DNA of 64,000 nt from DASZBR01 sp035943935 (GCA_035943935.1 DASZBR010000005.1:79702-143701); one strand, 5' to 3'. Counted from the stretch's first letter, positions 51,031-59,591 are shown. Program-made: numbers and translations. Notes: generated by a model not told the origin, from the sequence alone.

Positions 51031-51542
51031 AAGGCGAGTTATTAGCCAAAGCCGTTGGTATTAAGAAAGACTTTATTCCCTCCGTATTAGATCTCAGTGC
51101 AGGTTTAGGCGCAGACGGATATTTATTAAGTTTATTAGGTTGTGCTGTAATATTACTCGAACGTTCTAAACTCGTCTTTTTATTGCTCAAACATAACTTA
51201 AGCTTTGCTGATCTTGAAATATATAATACAGATGCCAAAGATTACCTCAAAAATTTAGATAAAATAGATAAGAAAAATTATCCTGATGTGATCTATTTTG
51301 ATCCCATCTTTCCTGAAAAATCCAAAACGGCTTTATCCCGAAAAAGTGCTATATTGTTAAGAGAAACAGTGGGTGATGATGTGGATTCAGCAGAAGTATT
51401 CGAATTGGCTTTAAAAAAAGCACAGAAAAGAGTTGTTGTAAAAAGGCCTCTCCATGCAAAAAATATTAATTCATTAAAGCCTGATATTGTTTTTGCAGGT
51501 AAAGCAGTTAGGTTTGATGTGTATCTTATTGGGACGCGATAA
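51018..51542 (+). CDS. rsmJ: RsmJ-like 16S rRNA methyltransferase, N-terminally truncated or frameshifted
   Basis: A frame of about 174 residues with no ATG start that begins at the A9 tract. KGELLAKAVGIKKDFIPSVLDLSAGLGADGYLL is a SAM-binding segment and DPIFPEKSKTALSRKSA plus KKRVVVKRPLH match RsmJ, which methylates G1516 of 16S rRNA. RsmJ of E. coli is about 250 residues; the first ~75 are missing and the immediately preceding motif is found in the gmhB frame. One extra A, or a -1 slip, would join the two frames. Open reading upstream runs back to 50952 but without a start. Confidence 0.75.
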   Translation, partial: KSNLKGELLAKAVGIKKDFIPSVLDLSAGLGADGYLLSLLGCAVILLERSKLVFLLLKHNLSFADLEIYNTDAKDYLKNLDKIDKKNYPDVIYFDPIFPEKSKTALSRKSAILLRETVGDDVDSAEVFELALKKAQKRVVVKRPLHAKNINSLKPDIVFAGKAVRFDVYLIGTR

Positions 51543-51564
51543 ATTACTTTTCTGTAATAGGTTA

Positions 51565-54483
51565 TTATTTTTTTCCTCCTCTTTTCTTCACCGCCATACC
51601 GTTTTCATCCGGTTGTTCTTCTTGTTGTCTTGCTGGTTTTTCTTCTTTTTTCTTCTCAGGTACATTTAGTGCGTCTAGTTGCGCGACGACATCTGGCGCA
51701 GCTTCTATTTGTTGTTCGACCGGGACTTCTTCATCTGGTTTTTTAAACAGACCTCTTCCGGATGTCATTTCTTTTACTTCGCTGGATATTGGTTTTTCGA
51801 CTTCTTTTTCAGCAGACAACGGAGGTGCATTTGGCACAGGTCTGTCAGCAGACAATGGAGGTGCACTTGGTGCAGGATTTACTGCAGCCAGTTGCGCGGC
51901 ATTTTGATCAACGGGTGGTTCCTTTATAAATTCATTTTCAGCTTCAGCGTGTCGAGTCGCTGCTTCAATGGCGGCTTTTAAAGGCCCTTTAACATATTGT
52001 TCATGCGGTTCAGGCAACGCTTCACGAAGTGGTGCACTGGGTCGTGATCCTGCATAAATTCTTGTGCCTTCTGCAGATTCAGAAGCTTTTGCTCCACCCT
52101 TTTTCTCGACAGGAGGACTTTTTGAGGGAGCAGTATCTTTGAGTTCAGGATGTCTTGCCAGTAATAAATCAAGGCTTTTTTGTGCCTGAGCATTTTTTTG
52201 AGCCGCTGCTTTTCTATAGTATTCCAACGCTTTTTTCAGATCTCTCTCAACACCTTCGCCATTTTCATACATATGTCCCGCATTATTTTGCGCTTTAGCA
52301 TGTCCTTGTTCTGCTGCTTTTTTATATAATTCAATTGCTATTTTGTGGTCTTTGTTAACGCCACGACCGTTGTAATACATGAAAGCAAGCCCAAATTGTC
52401 CCTCAGGATTTCCTTGAAGCGCTGCTTTTTCTAACCATTTAACTGCTTCTTTTTTGTCTTTTTTTATTCCTCCGTCGCCAAATGCATACGCATTTCCAAG
52501 TACATACTGTGCATCAGCATTTTCTGCTTCAGCTGCATGTATGAGAAATGGCAGCGTTGCCATTGAAGGGTTTTGAATAAATTGCTCGTAGAGGAAGTTG
52601 GCCCAATATTCCCGTATTTTAGGATCAGTTTTTTCTTTTTGGAGTTCAGTAAAAAAGCTGTCAGGAGCATAACCGATGACTTTTTTTAATGCTTCTTTTG
52701 CTGCTTCATGACCTTGTTGTGCTGCAAGCCAATACCACTTTGCGGCTAATTCATTATTTTTTGAAAGACCTTCTTTGCCTTCCTCATATATTTTTCCTAG
52801 TCTAAATTGTGCTTCTGGATCACCTGGGCTTATTTGGGTAGGGCGAGCAGCAGCACGAATGTTATCTAGTGTGACGGGAATTTTTGTTGCGGGTTCAACG
52901 GCAACGCTTTTTTCATTTGATAATGGCGGTGCGCTTGGTAGTGCTTGAGCCGCAGCGCTGTTTTCATTTGACAGTGGCGGTGCGCTCGCACCTGGCGCAG
53001 CTTGCGAAAGCTGAGTAGGGTCAATAGCTGCAAGTGAAAGGCTGTAATTGCTCATTTCAGATAATAATTGTCTCAATTGATGTCTAGTTTCCTTGTCAAC
53101 ATAATTGCTGCTCAGACGAACTCGCGACATCGTGTTTTCAATAAAATCATTCAGTGTGTTTATCATGCCGCCAATTGTTGTCTCAGCCCTTAGATTTTTC
53201 ATCAACAATAATAACGGTTGTTTATTAGATGAAATACGTTCTGCTCTCATGCTTATCAAATGGGCAATCAAATCTTGTGTGTGATTTGTAGGCTTGCGTA
53301 ACAAACATTGGATAATGTCATTTTCTACTTTATCTTTTTGAGTATTATCCCATTTTAATTGTGAATATTGTTCAATATAACGGCTGGCGAGCTGTGAAGC
53401 ATGTCCTGGATTCTTAGAATGTTTGAGAATATCAATCGCCGCAGACATATTTTGTGGGGTGAGCACAGCAAGGAATTTTGTGAGTAAGTCGTCAAAGAAA
53501 TTGGGCGCATAACGACTTGCCAATCGAGTGATCTCACGCAGTATTTCTTCAGGTGTATCTTTCATTACTAAAACACGGTTGACAACATTTTGAAACAGCG
53601 GCGTTATATTTTCATCTGATAATTTAAGTCGGAAACATACATTTTTAAACCGATCAAGCTGAGCTTTAAATTCTTTCGTATTATCCACCGTCATTCGATT
53701 GGAATAGTGGGTTAATATTTGTATCACGTCTGAATATTCACTTGGTGGGATATTTAAATCAGAAAAATTGAATGGAGCGTTTGTGTCCATCAATTGTTTG
53801 AAATAATCAATTGAGCTGAGGTTATAAATTTCTATGTGTTTAATTTCGGGTTGTTCGCATAGCCATAATGCTGCTTTAAATGAAGTTTCATCGGTAACGC
53901 TAATGGCAGAATTGTCACGAATGACGTACGCAATGAGGTACAATACTCTGAAATCTGCGTCGTCTTTTAGGGTTGCGTCATTCGCATTCAAACGACGAAT
54001 ACTGTCTTTACGACCCGCTATTTCTGAAAATTGCCTTGCTTTTTTTGCCCTAAATCGTTCGAGAATCGGATAAACTATTCTGCGATCCGCTTGCTGTTGT
54101 CTGATCCCCTCATCTATTTCTTTGCTCAGTGCTCGGATGCCATAACAAAAAACAAAGGAAAGTCCAACGTGATGCTGTCTGTGGTACTCTGCAAGTTCTT
54201 CATATTGTCTAGCTTCAACATCTACTACATCTTCAGCATGCCTTATATCGTTTTGACTCAGTGCATTGTTATAGCTATTCGCTGTTGCTTCAAGGTCTGC
54301 TATAACGTCTTTTAGTCTTGCTGCTCTATGATATTTTGCTTGCTCCAGGCGGGATACTTCCTCTTGCCACCATTTCCAACTTTTATTAATACGGTCTGCA
54401 CATTCAGACAATCCGCCCATAAGCCCTTGGCTCTTCGCTTTTTCATCGATGGCTTCCGCTAACTGTTGTTTTTCGTCTTTCAT
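51565..54483 (-). CDS. Large Sel1-repeat protein with PSAP motifs
   Basis: A 972-residue soluble protein. The first ~520 residues are helical and unassigned. Sel1 repeats follow in the middle (for example AQYVLGNAYAFGDGGIKKDKKEAVKWLEKAAL and AQNNAGHMYENGEGVERDLKKALEYYRKAA). The C-terminal third is Pro/Ala-rich with repeated APPLS units and three PSAP tetrapeptides (coded near 51856-51875, 52026-52045 and 52925-52937). ATG 54483 follows GGAG; a GTG six codons upstream is rejected. Candidate host-directed protein. Confidence 0.85.
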   Translation of the reverse strand: MKDEKQQLAEAIDEKAKSQGLMGGLSECADRINKSWKWWQEEVSRLEQAKYHRAARLKDVIADLEATANSYNNALSQNDIRHAEDVVDVEARQYEELAEYHRQHHVGLSFVFCYGIRALSKEIDEGIRQQQADRRIVYPILERFRAKKARQFSEIAGRKDSIRRLNANDATLKDDADFRVLYLIAYVIRDNSAISVTDETSFKAALWLCEQPEIKHIEIYNLSSIDYFKQLMDTNAPFNFSDLNIPPSEYSDVIQILTHYSNRMTVDNTKEFKAQLDRFKNVCFRLKLSDENITPLFQNVVNRVLVMKDTPEEILREITRLASRYAPNFFDDLLTKFLAVLTPQNMSAAIDILKHSKNPGHASQLASRYIEQYSQLKWDNTQKDKVENDIIQCLLRKPTNHTQDLIAHLISMRAERISSNKQPLLLLMKNLRAETTIGGMINTLNDFIENTMSRVRLSSNYVDKETRHQLRQLLSEMSNYSLSLAAIDPTQLSQAAPGASAPPLSNENSAAAQALPSAPPLSNEKSVAVEPATKIPVTLDNIRAAARPTQISPGDPEAQFRLGKIYEEGKEGLSKNNELAAKWYWLAAQQGHEAAKEALKKVIGYAPDSFFTELQKEKTDPKIREYWANFLYEQFIQNPSMATLPFLIHAAEAENADAQYVLGNAYAFGDGGIKKDKKEAVKWLEKAALQGNPEGQFGLAFMYYNGRGVNKDHKIAIELYKKAAEQGHAKAQNNAGHMYENGEGVERDLKKALEYYRKAAAQKNAQAQKSLDLLLARHPELKDTAPSKSPPVEKKGGAKASESAEGTRIYAGSRPSAPLREALPEPHEQYVKGPLKAAIEAATRHAEAENEFIKEPPVDQNAAQLAAVNPAPSAPPLSADRPVPNAPPLSAEKEVEKPISSEVKEMTSGRGLFKKPDEEVPVEQQIEAAPDVVAQLDALNVPEKKKEEKPARQQEEQPDENGMAVKKRGGKK

Positions 54484-54564
54484 GATCTTATCTCCGTACA
54501 CTTATTAATGCTTACCGATATGGACAAGTATAGACCATGGCTGGGCTTTGGGGGCGGGGGAGAG

Positions 54565-54596
54565 GCTATCCTGACGCCTTTTGGGGCTAGGATAGC
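54565..54596. repeat. Hairpin in intergenic region
   Basis: GCTATCCT (54565-54572) and AGGATAGC (54589-54596) are perfect 8-base arms with a GC-rich inner segment. It sits between the Sel1 gene promoter side and the DUF4143 array, with no T run, so its role is unclear. Confidence 0.45.
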
Positions 54597-54638
54597 AGGG
54601 GGAAGCTTAAGGAAATATGAAGTATCAGGTATGCAAAT

Positions 54639-54759
54639 CCGGAGTGTACTCCGGTTTTACCGCCCATTTCCGGAGTATACTCCGAGATTGTCGTCAAAAG
54701 ACTGTTTTTGAGCGTAAATCCGGAGTATACTCCGGTTTTACTGCCCATTTCCGGAGTAC
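54639..54759 (+). promoter_or_regulatory. Duplicated GGAGTATACTCC palindrome array upstream of AAA/DUF4143 gene
   Basis: CCGGAGTGTACTCCGG at 54639-54654, CCGGAGTATACTCCGa at 54670-54685, CCGGAGTATACTCCGG at 54720-54735, and half-site CCGGAGTAC at 54751-54759. Sites 1 and 3 are 81 bases apart and so are sites 2 and 4, so an 81-base two-site unit is duplicated. The shared spacer contains TTTTAC-C/T-GCCCATTT. The last half-site supplies GGAG as the Shine-Dalgarno, 6 bases before ATG 54763. Confidence 0.85.
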
Positions 54760-54762
54760 GTT

Positions 54763-55917
54763 ATGTTTCAACGGTTATTAGTCTTACCCCAAAAACGAAG
54801 CTATTTTTTGTTTGGTGCCAGAAATACAGGGAAGAGCACGCTAGTAAATCTGCAGTATCCTGAGTCGAGTTTCCTGATTAATTTGCTGGGGAGTGATGAA
54901 GAAGCGCGTTTTGCACGAGACCCTGATGAATTGTATCGGGTGGTGACAAAACTCCCGGAGACGACGACTCACGTTATCATTGATGAAGTTCAAAAAGCCC
55001 CTAAGTTGTTGGATGTGGTTCAGCGATTAATGACTGAGACAAAAAAATATTTTGTGATGACGGGATCGAGTGCACGAAAATTAAAACACGGTGGAGCAAA
55101 TTTATTGGCAGGAAGAGCGTTTGTTTATCATTTATTTCCGATGTCTTGGTTAGAATTAGGCGATGCTTTTGAGCTTGATCATATGTTGCGCTGGGGATCA
55201 TTGCCCGAAATTTTTAAGTGCCATAGCGATTCAGAAAGACAGGGTTTTCTCAGTGCATATGCGCATACGTATTTAAAAGAAGAGATCAGCGCAGAACAGT
55301 TGGTTCGTCAGTTGGACCCTTTTCGACGGTTTCTTGAAGTGGCGGCACAATGCAATGGTAAGGTGATTAATTTTGCAAATATGTCTCGTGATGTCGGTGT
55401 TGATGATAAAACCATTAAATCTTATTACAGTATATTAGAAGATACTCTCATTGGCTTTTTTCTTGAGCCATTTCATACATCTTTTAGAAAAAGACTGAGT
55501 GCTAAACCAAAATTTTATTTCTTTGATCCGGGTGTTGTGAGGGCATTGGCGCGTTTAAGTTCTGTGCCGCTAATGCCACAAACGAGTGGATATGGTGATG
55601 CATTTGAGCATTTTATTATTCTCGAGTGTTTTCGTTTGGCAGCGTATTTTAATAGAGAATTTCGTTTCAGCTATTTAAGAACACCCAGTGATTCTGAAAT
55701 TGATTTGATCGTTGAAAGACCTGGAAAACCCTTGTTGTGCATTGAAATTAAAAGCGCGGAAAATGTCACGCCGGAAAGTCTGCGTGCTTTTATTAATCTT
55801 ACTAAAGATATACCGGGTTCTGAGGCGATTTGTTTATGCAAAGATAGATATGCGAAAAAAATTGAACATGTATCCGTGTTGCCGTGGAAAGAAGGAATAA
55901 AAGAATATTTTGCCTAG
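54763..55917 (+). CDS. AAA ATPase with winged helix and DUF4143 domain
   Basis: A 384-residue protein: Walker A GARNTGKST at about 18-26, Walker B HVIIDEVQKAP, sensor TGSSARKL, then a winged-helix segment (NFANMSRDVGVDDKTIKSYYSILED) and a C-terminal DUF4143 PD-(D/E)xK-like region (DSEIDLIVERPGKPLLCIEIKS). These proteins are common, mobile and of unknown function, with proposed roles in defence or toxin-antitoxin-like regulation. It stands alone behind a duplicated palindrome array that contains its ribosome site. Confidence 0.9.
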   Translation: MFQRLLVLPQKRSYFLFGARNTGKSTLVNLQYPESSFLINLLGSDEEARFARDPDELYRVVTKLPETTTHVIIDEVQKAPKLLDVVQRLMTETKKYFVMTGSSARKLKHGGANLLAGRAFVYHLFPMSWLELGDAFELDHMLRWGSLPEIFKCHSDSERQGFLSAYAHTYLKEEISAEQLVRQLDPFRRFLEVAAQCNGKVINFANMSRDVGVDDKTIKSYYSILEDTLIGFFLEPFHTSFRKRLSAKPKFYFFDPGVVRALARLSSVPLMPQTSGYGDAFEHFIILECFRLAAYFNREFRFSYLRTPSDSEIDLIVERPGKPLLCIEIKSAENVTPESLRAFINLTKDIPGSEAICLCKDRYAKKIEHVSVLPWKEGIKEYFA

Positions 55918-55945
55918 CGAATTCTCGAGGCACTGTCTGGCGAAT

Positions 55946-57244
55946 CTATTTACGCTTAGATTCCGCTGTGTATTTTCGCTCTTTCGGCCCGGTATACAAC
56001 TGACGTGGACGTCCAATGCGATGATCCGGCTGGCTAATCATTTCGCTCCAATGCGCAACCCAACCGACCGTGCGTGCGAGTGCAAATATCACGGTAAACA
56101 TATTGCTGGGAATGCCAATGGCACTTAAGGTAATACCTGAATAGAAATCGACGTTCGGATATAATTTTCGTTGAATAAAATATTCATCTTTGAGCGCAAT
56201 TTTTTCGAGTTCTAACGCAATTTTGAATAAGGGATTGTCGTGTGCACCAACAGCGTCTAATACTTCATGACAGGTATCACGCATAACGGTTGCGCGTGGA
56301 TCGAAATTTTTATAAACCCGATGGCCAAATCCCATTAATCTAAAATCATCATTCGGATCTTTTGCACGTTTAATATAGTCAGGAATGCGAGAAATATCGC
56401 CAATTTCTTTCAGCATATTTAATGCCGCTTCATTTGCGCCACCGTGTGCAGGTCCCCACAATGCAGCAATTCCTGCGGAAATACACGCAAACGGATTAGC
56501 GCCTGTTGAGCCTGCTAATCGTACGGTAGAAGTAGAAGCGTTTTGTTCATGATCCGCATGCAGAATAAAAATTCGTTCCATGGCACGAACTAAAATAGGA
56601 TTGGGTGTGGTTTTTTCACACGGGGTGCTAAACATCATGTGTAAGAAATTTTCCGCATAACCCATGTTATCTTGCGGATATACAAATGGCTGACCAATAT
56701 TGTATTTGTAACACATGGCTGCAATCGTAGGCACTTTTGCAATTAATCTAAACGCCGAGGTTTCACGGTGATCAGGATTATTAATCGATAAAGAATCATG
56801 ATAAAAAGCAGACAGTGCACCAATCACGCCAACCATGACTGCCATCGGATGTGCATCACGTCTAAAGCCGTTGAAAAAGCTGCGAATTTGTTCGTGTACT
56901 AAAGTGTGGTTGTTGATGATGGCGACAAATTCTTCTTTTTGTTTTGCCGTAGGTAATTCGCCGTACAATAATAAATAACAGGTTTCGAGAAAGTCGCCGT
57001 TTTTGGCAAGCTCTTCTATCGGGTAGCCTCTATAAAGTAATACCCCTTTGTCGCCATCGATGTAAGTAATTTTAGATTCGCAAGACGCGGTCGACATAAA
57101 TCCCGGATCGTACGTAAACCATTGGTTTTTTGCGAGAGAAGTCACGTCGATGACAGAAGGACCGATTGTTCCGTCGAGAACAGGAAGTTCAAAATTTTTG
57201 GTTTCTTTATCACCGGTGAGGGTAAGAGTAGCTTTGGCTGGCAT
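55946..57244 (-). CDS. gltA: Citrate synthase
   Basis: A 432-residue type II citrate synthase. Key residues lie in GPAHGGANEAALNML, FGHRVYKNFDPRA and the terminal SEMISQPDHRIGRPRQLY. It condenses acetyl-CoA and oxaloacetate. Length and sequence match proteobacterial GltA. Start ATG 57244. It lies downstream of ahpC on the same strand, separated by a hairpin. Confidence 0.97.
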   Translation of the reverse strand: MPAKATLTLTGDKETKNFELPVLDGTIGPSVIDVTSLAKNQWFTYDPGFMSTASCESKITYIDGDKGVLLYRGYPIEELAKNGDFLETCYLLLYGELPTAKQKEEFVAIINNHTLVHEQIRSFFNGFRRDAHPMAVMVGVIGALSAFYHDSLSINNPDHRETSAFRLIAKVPTIAAMCYKYNIGQPFVYPQDNMGYAENFLHMMFSTPCEKTTPNPILVRAMERIFILHADHEQNASTSTVRLAGSTGANPFACISAGIAALWGPAHGGANEAALNMLKEIGDISRIPDYIKRAKDPNDDFRLMGFGHRVYKNFDPRATVMRDTCHEVLDAVGAHDNPLFKIALELEKIALKDEYFIQRKLYPNVDFYSGITLSAIGIPSNMFTVIFALARTVGWVAHWSEMISQPDHRIGRPRQLYTGPKERKYTAESKRK

Positions 57245-57321
57245 GAAGCTTTTTCCTTTAAATTACCGTAGAAAAACGCGATGGCCAATGCTATCGGGGC
57301 GGGTTGGGGTTGTCAATCGAA

Positions 57322-57345
57322 CCCTCTCCCGGAGACGAGAGAGGG
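57322..57345. terminator. GC-rich hairpin between ahpC and gltA
   Basis: CCCTCTC (57322-57328) and GAGAGGG (57339-57345) form a stem of seven base pairs around a 10-base loop. It lies 10 bases beyond the ahpC stop on the minus strand, so it may end that transcript, although the T run is poor. This hairpin type is common between genes in gammaproteobacteria. Confidence 0.45.
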
Positions 57346-57355
57346 GAACAGAAAT

Positions 57356-57961
57356 TTACAATTGCTCAGCGTTTTCTTTGAGATAACTGGCAACGCCAGT
57401 AGGAGATGCTGTCATGCCTGCTTTACCTTTTGACCAATTCGCAGGACACACTTCGCCATTTTCTTCATGAAATTGAATTGCATCGACGAGTCTAACTAAA
57501 TCTTCAATGTTTCGGCCAATCGGTAAATCATTGACGATTTGAGCGCGAACCACGCCTTTCTTATCAATGATAAAAGCACCGCGAAGTGCAACACCCGCAA
57601 CGGGATGTTCAACACCAAAAGACTGACAAATGCTGTGATTCATATCAGCAACTAAAGTATAGGCAACCGGACCAATACCACCTTTTTCAATAGGCGTATT
57701 GCGCCAAGCGTTATGGGTGTAATGAGAATCAATCGAAACGGCGATAACTTCAACGCCACGTTTCTTAAAGTCATCCATGCGGTTATGCAATGCAATTAAC
57801 TCTGATGGACAGACAAACGTAAAATCCAGGGGATAAAAGAAAACCAGGCCATATTTATCTTTAAATGCTTTGGCTGAACTAAATTCGTTTACGATTTCGC
57901 CATTCCCTAATACAGCAGCGGAAGTGAATTCTGGGGCTTTTCGACCGACTAATACGCTCAT
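57356..57961 (-). CDS. ahpC: 2-Cys peroxiredoxin, AhpC-like
   Basis: A 201-residue 2-Cys peroxiredoxin. The peroxidatic Cys is in DFTFVCPSEL and the resolving Cys in GEVCPANW. SDFSHYTH-type segment DSHYTHNAWRNTP follows. It reduces peroxides. It overlaps the glutaredoxin gene by 4 bases, so the two are co-translated; glutaredoxin may act as its reductant. Confidence 0.95.
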   Translation of the reverse strand: MSVLVGRKAPEFTSAAVLGNGEIVNEFSSAKAFKDKYGLVFFYPLDFTFVCPSELIALHNRMDDFKKRGVEVIAVSIDSHYTHNAWRNTPIEKGGIGPVAYTLVADMNHSICQSFGVEHPVAGVALRGAFIIDKKGVVRAQIVNDLPIGRNIEDLVRLVDAIQFHEENGEVCPANWSKGKAGMTASPTGVASYLKENAEQL

Positions 57962-58281
57962 GCTTTTTCTCCTGAGACTAATGTTTGTAATTCTCCTGAT
58001 TCCAGGAGTTCCATAATAATATCACAGCCGCCAACGAGCTCGCCGTTGACATACAGCTGCGGAAACGTCGGCCAATTGGCATAGTGGGGCAATGCTGCGC
58101 GAATATCGGGATTCGAGAGAACATCGACCGTTGTGAATTCTGCTTTACAAGCCTGAAGGGCACGAATCGCTTTGGAGGAAAAACCGCATTGGGGATTTTC
58201 AACCGTGCCTTTGACGTAAAGAATAATGGGGTTTGCTTCGACTTGGGATTTAATCTTAGCTAATGTTTCTTGTTGATTCAT
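57958..58281 (-). CDS. grxD: Monothiol glutaredoxin, Grx4-like
   Basis: A 107-residue monothiol glutaredoxin: active site NPQCGFSSKAI, the TVDVLSNPDIRAAL segment and WPTFPQLYVNGELVGGCDIIMEL for glutathione binding. Such proteins carry [2Fe-2S] clusters with glutathione. It is the first gene of a two-gene operon with ahpC, and divergent from sodB, so the whole locus is devoted to iron and oxidant stress. Confidence 0.96.
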   Translation of the reverse strand: MNQQETLAKIKSQVEANPIILYVKGTVENPQCGFSSKAIRALQACKAEFTTVDVLSNPDIRAALPHYANWPTFPQLYVNGELVGGCDIIMELLESGELQTLVSGEKA

Positions 58282-58303
58282 ACTAACCTCTTAAAAAATA
58301 ATG

Positions 58304-58335
58304 GCTAATTTTAGCATAGTTCCCTAGAATTAGGG
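58304..58335. promoter_or_regulatory. Two short dyads between grxD and sodB
   Basis: GCTAA-TT-TTAGC (58304-58315) and CCCTA-GAAT-TAGGG (58322-58335) are perfect dyads in the 83-base divergent gap. They may serve an iron- or oxidant-responsive regulator; which one is not readable from the sequence. Confidence 0.35.
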
Positions 58336-58364
58336 CTGATTTTGACCCCTCAGGAGAGTAAAAA

Positions 58365-58940
58365 ATGACCATCGAATTACCTAAATTGCCCTATGCTATG
58401 GATGCGTTGGCACCTCATATTTCGAAAGAAACGCTGGAATATCACTATGGCAAGCATCATCAGGCCTATGTGACTAACCTCAATAATCTCATTCCGGGCA
58501 CGCCATTTGAAGGCAAGTCTTTGGAAGATATCGTTAAGTCATCTACGGGAGGTATTTTTAATAATGCCGCACAAGTCTGGAACCATACTTTTTATTGGCA
58601 TTGTTTATCTCCCAAAGGCGGTAATGAACCCACGGGAAAACTGGCTGATTTAATTACCAAAAATTTTGGCTCTTTTGCGGCTTTTAAAGAACAATTTACT
58701 AAAACAGCCATAGGCACTTTTGGATCAGGTTGGGCGTGGTTGGTTAAGAATCCCGATGGCAGTTTAGCTATTACTTCTACGAGTAATGCTGGTACGCCAC
58801 TCACTGAAAACAAAAAAGCCTTATTAACCTGCGATGTTTGGGAGCATGCTTATTATATAGATTATAGAAATGCTAGGCCTAAGTATGTTGAACATTTTTG
58901 GAATTTAGCGAATTGGGAGTTTGTAGCGGGTAATCTTTAA
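58365..58940 (+). CDS. sodB: Iron superoxide dismutase
   Basis: A 191-residue Fe/Mn-type SOD. Metal ligands are visible in HISKETLEYHYGKHHQAYV, AQVWNHTFYWHC and DVWEHAYYIDYRN. The GSGWAWL and the ending NLANWEFV suit FeSOD. It detoxifies superoxide in the cytoplasm. Followed at once by the REP/RAYT locus, and divergent from grxD-ahpC. Confidence 0.97.
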   Translation: MTIELPKLPYAMDALAPHISKETLEYHYGKHHQAYVTNLNNLIPGTPFEGKSLEDIVKSSTGGIFNNAAQVWNHTFYWHCLSPKGGNEPTGKLADLITKNFGSFAAFKEQFTKTAIGTFGSGWAWLVKNPDGSLAITSTSNAGTPLTENKKALLTCDVWEHAYYIDYRNARPKYVEHFWNLANWEFVAGNL

Positions 58941-58957
58941 GGTTTTTTAAAAGATAT

Positions 58958-58984
58958 CCCGGATTTCGCTGCGCTCTATCCGGG
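58958..58984. repeat. REP-type palindrome (copy C)
   Basis: CCCGGAT (58958-58964) and ATCCGGG (58978-58984) around TTCGCTGCGCTCT. Same orientation as copy F. It may also act as the sodB terminator. Confidence 0.85.
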
Positions 58985-59013
58985 CTACGGGTAACTCTTT
59001 AGAGTAATAGTGG

Positions 59014-59050
59014 CCCGGATAGAGTGGAGCGTAGCGTAACGAAATCCGGG
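59014..59050. repeat. REP-type palindrome (copy D)
   Basis: CCCGGAT (59014-59020) and ATCCGGG (59044-59050), in the opposite orientation to copies C and F, with a longer inner segment containing GTAGCGTAACG like copy A. Confidence 0.85.
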
Positions 59051-59069
59051 AGGTTGATAGTAATAGTAG

Positions 59070-59096
59070 CCCGGATAGAGCGCAGCGAAATCCGGG
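59070..59096. repeat. REP-type palindrome (copy E)
   Basis: CCCGGAT (59070-59076) and ATCCGGG (59090-59096), opposite orientation to C and F, ending 30 bases before the RAYT start. Confidence 0.85.
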
Positions 59097-59126
59097 GGAA
59101 TAATAAAATAGAGGGGTAATTAAGTT

Positions 59127-59591
59127 ATGGTGCATTATAGAAGAATTTACGTTCAAGGCGGATGTTATTTTTTTACGGTAATTCTGCAAAACCGTAAATC
59201 AAAAACATTAATTGAAAATATAGATTTGTTGCGTGCTTCAATGAAACAAGTGCAGAAAGAAAATTTTTACGAAGTTAAAGCTATTGTTGTATTGCCAGAG
59301 CATGTCCACTGCATTTTGAAATTACCTGAAAATGATTCAGACCACTCCCAGCGTTGGCGAAAAATCAAAAGTTATTTCACCCGAAAAATAAAAGAAAAGG
59401 GAGTAAATATTCCAAGAAATGCTCAAGGAGAATGTTTGCTTTGGCAAAGACGATATTGGGAGCACACGATTCGAGATGAGAAAGATTTTGAAAATCATGT
59501 AAATTATATTCACTATAATCCCGTCAAACATGGATATGTTAAAAGTGTTGTTGATTGGCCTTATTCTTCGTTTCATTCTTTTGTAAAATAA
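59127..59591 (+). CDS. REP-associated tyrosine transposase (RAYT)
   Basis: A 154-residue Y1-type transposase of the RAYT group. VLPEHVHCILKLPE contains the HUH-type histidine pair; the catalytic Tyr is in the YWEHTIRDEKDFENHVNYIHYNPVKHGY region. Length and order fit family members (150-220 residues). It is bracketed by REP palindromes in opposite orientation (C/D/E on the left, F on the right), as in known RAYT/BIME loci. AGAGGGG precedes its ATG. Confidence 0.93.
   Translation: MVHYRRIYVQGGCYFFTVILQNRKSKTLIENIDLLRASMKQVQKENFYEVKAIVVLPEHVHCILKLPENDSDHSQRWRKIKSYFTRKIKEKGVNIPRNAQGECLLWQRRYWEHTIRDEKDFENHVNYIHYNPVKHGYVKSVVDWPYSSFHSFVK

Noticed and set aside
54639..54759. CRISPR-like array of GGAGTATACTCC repeats
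   Set aside because: Only four short copies with a two-site period, no conserved 25-40 base repeats or spacers; better explained as operators.
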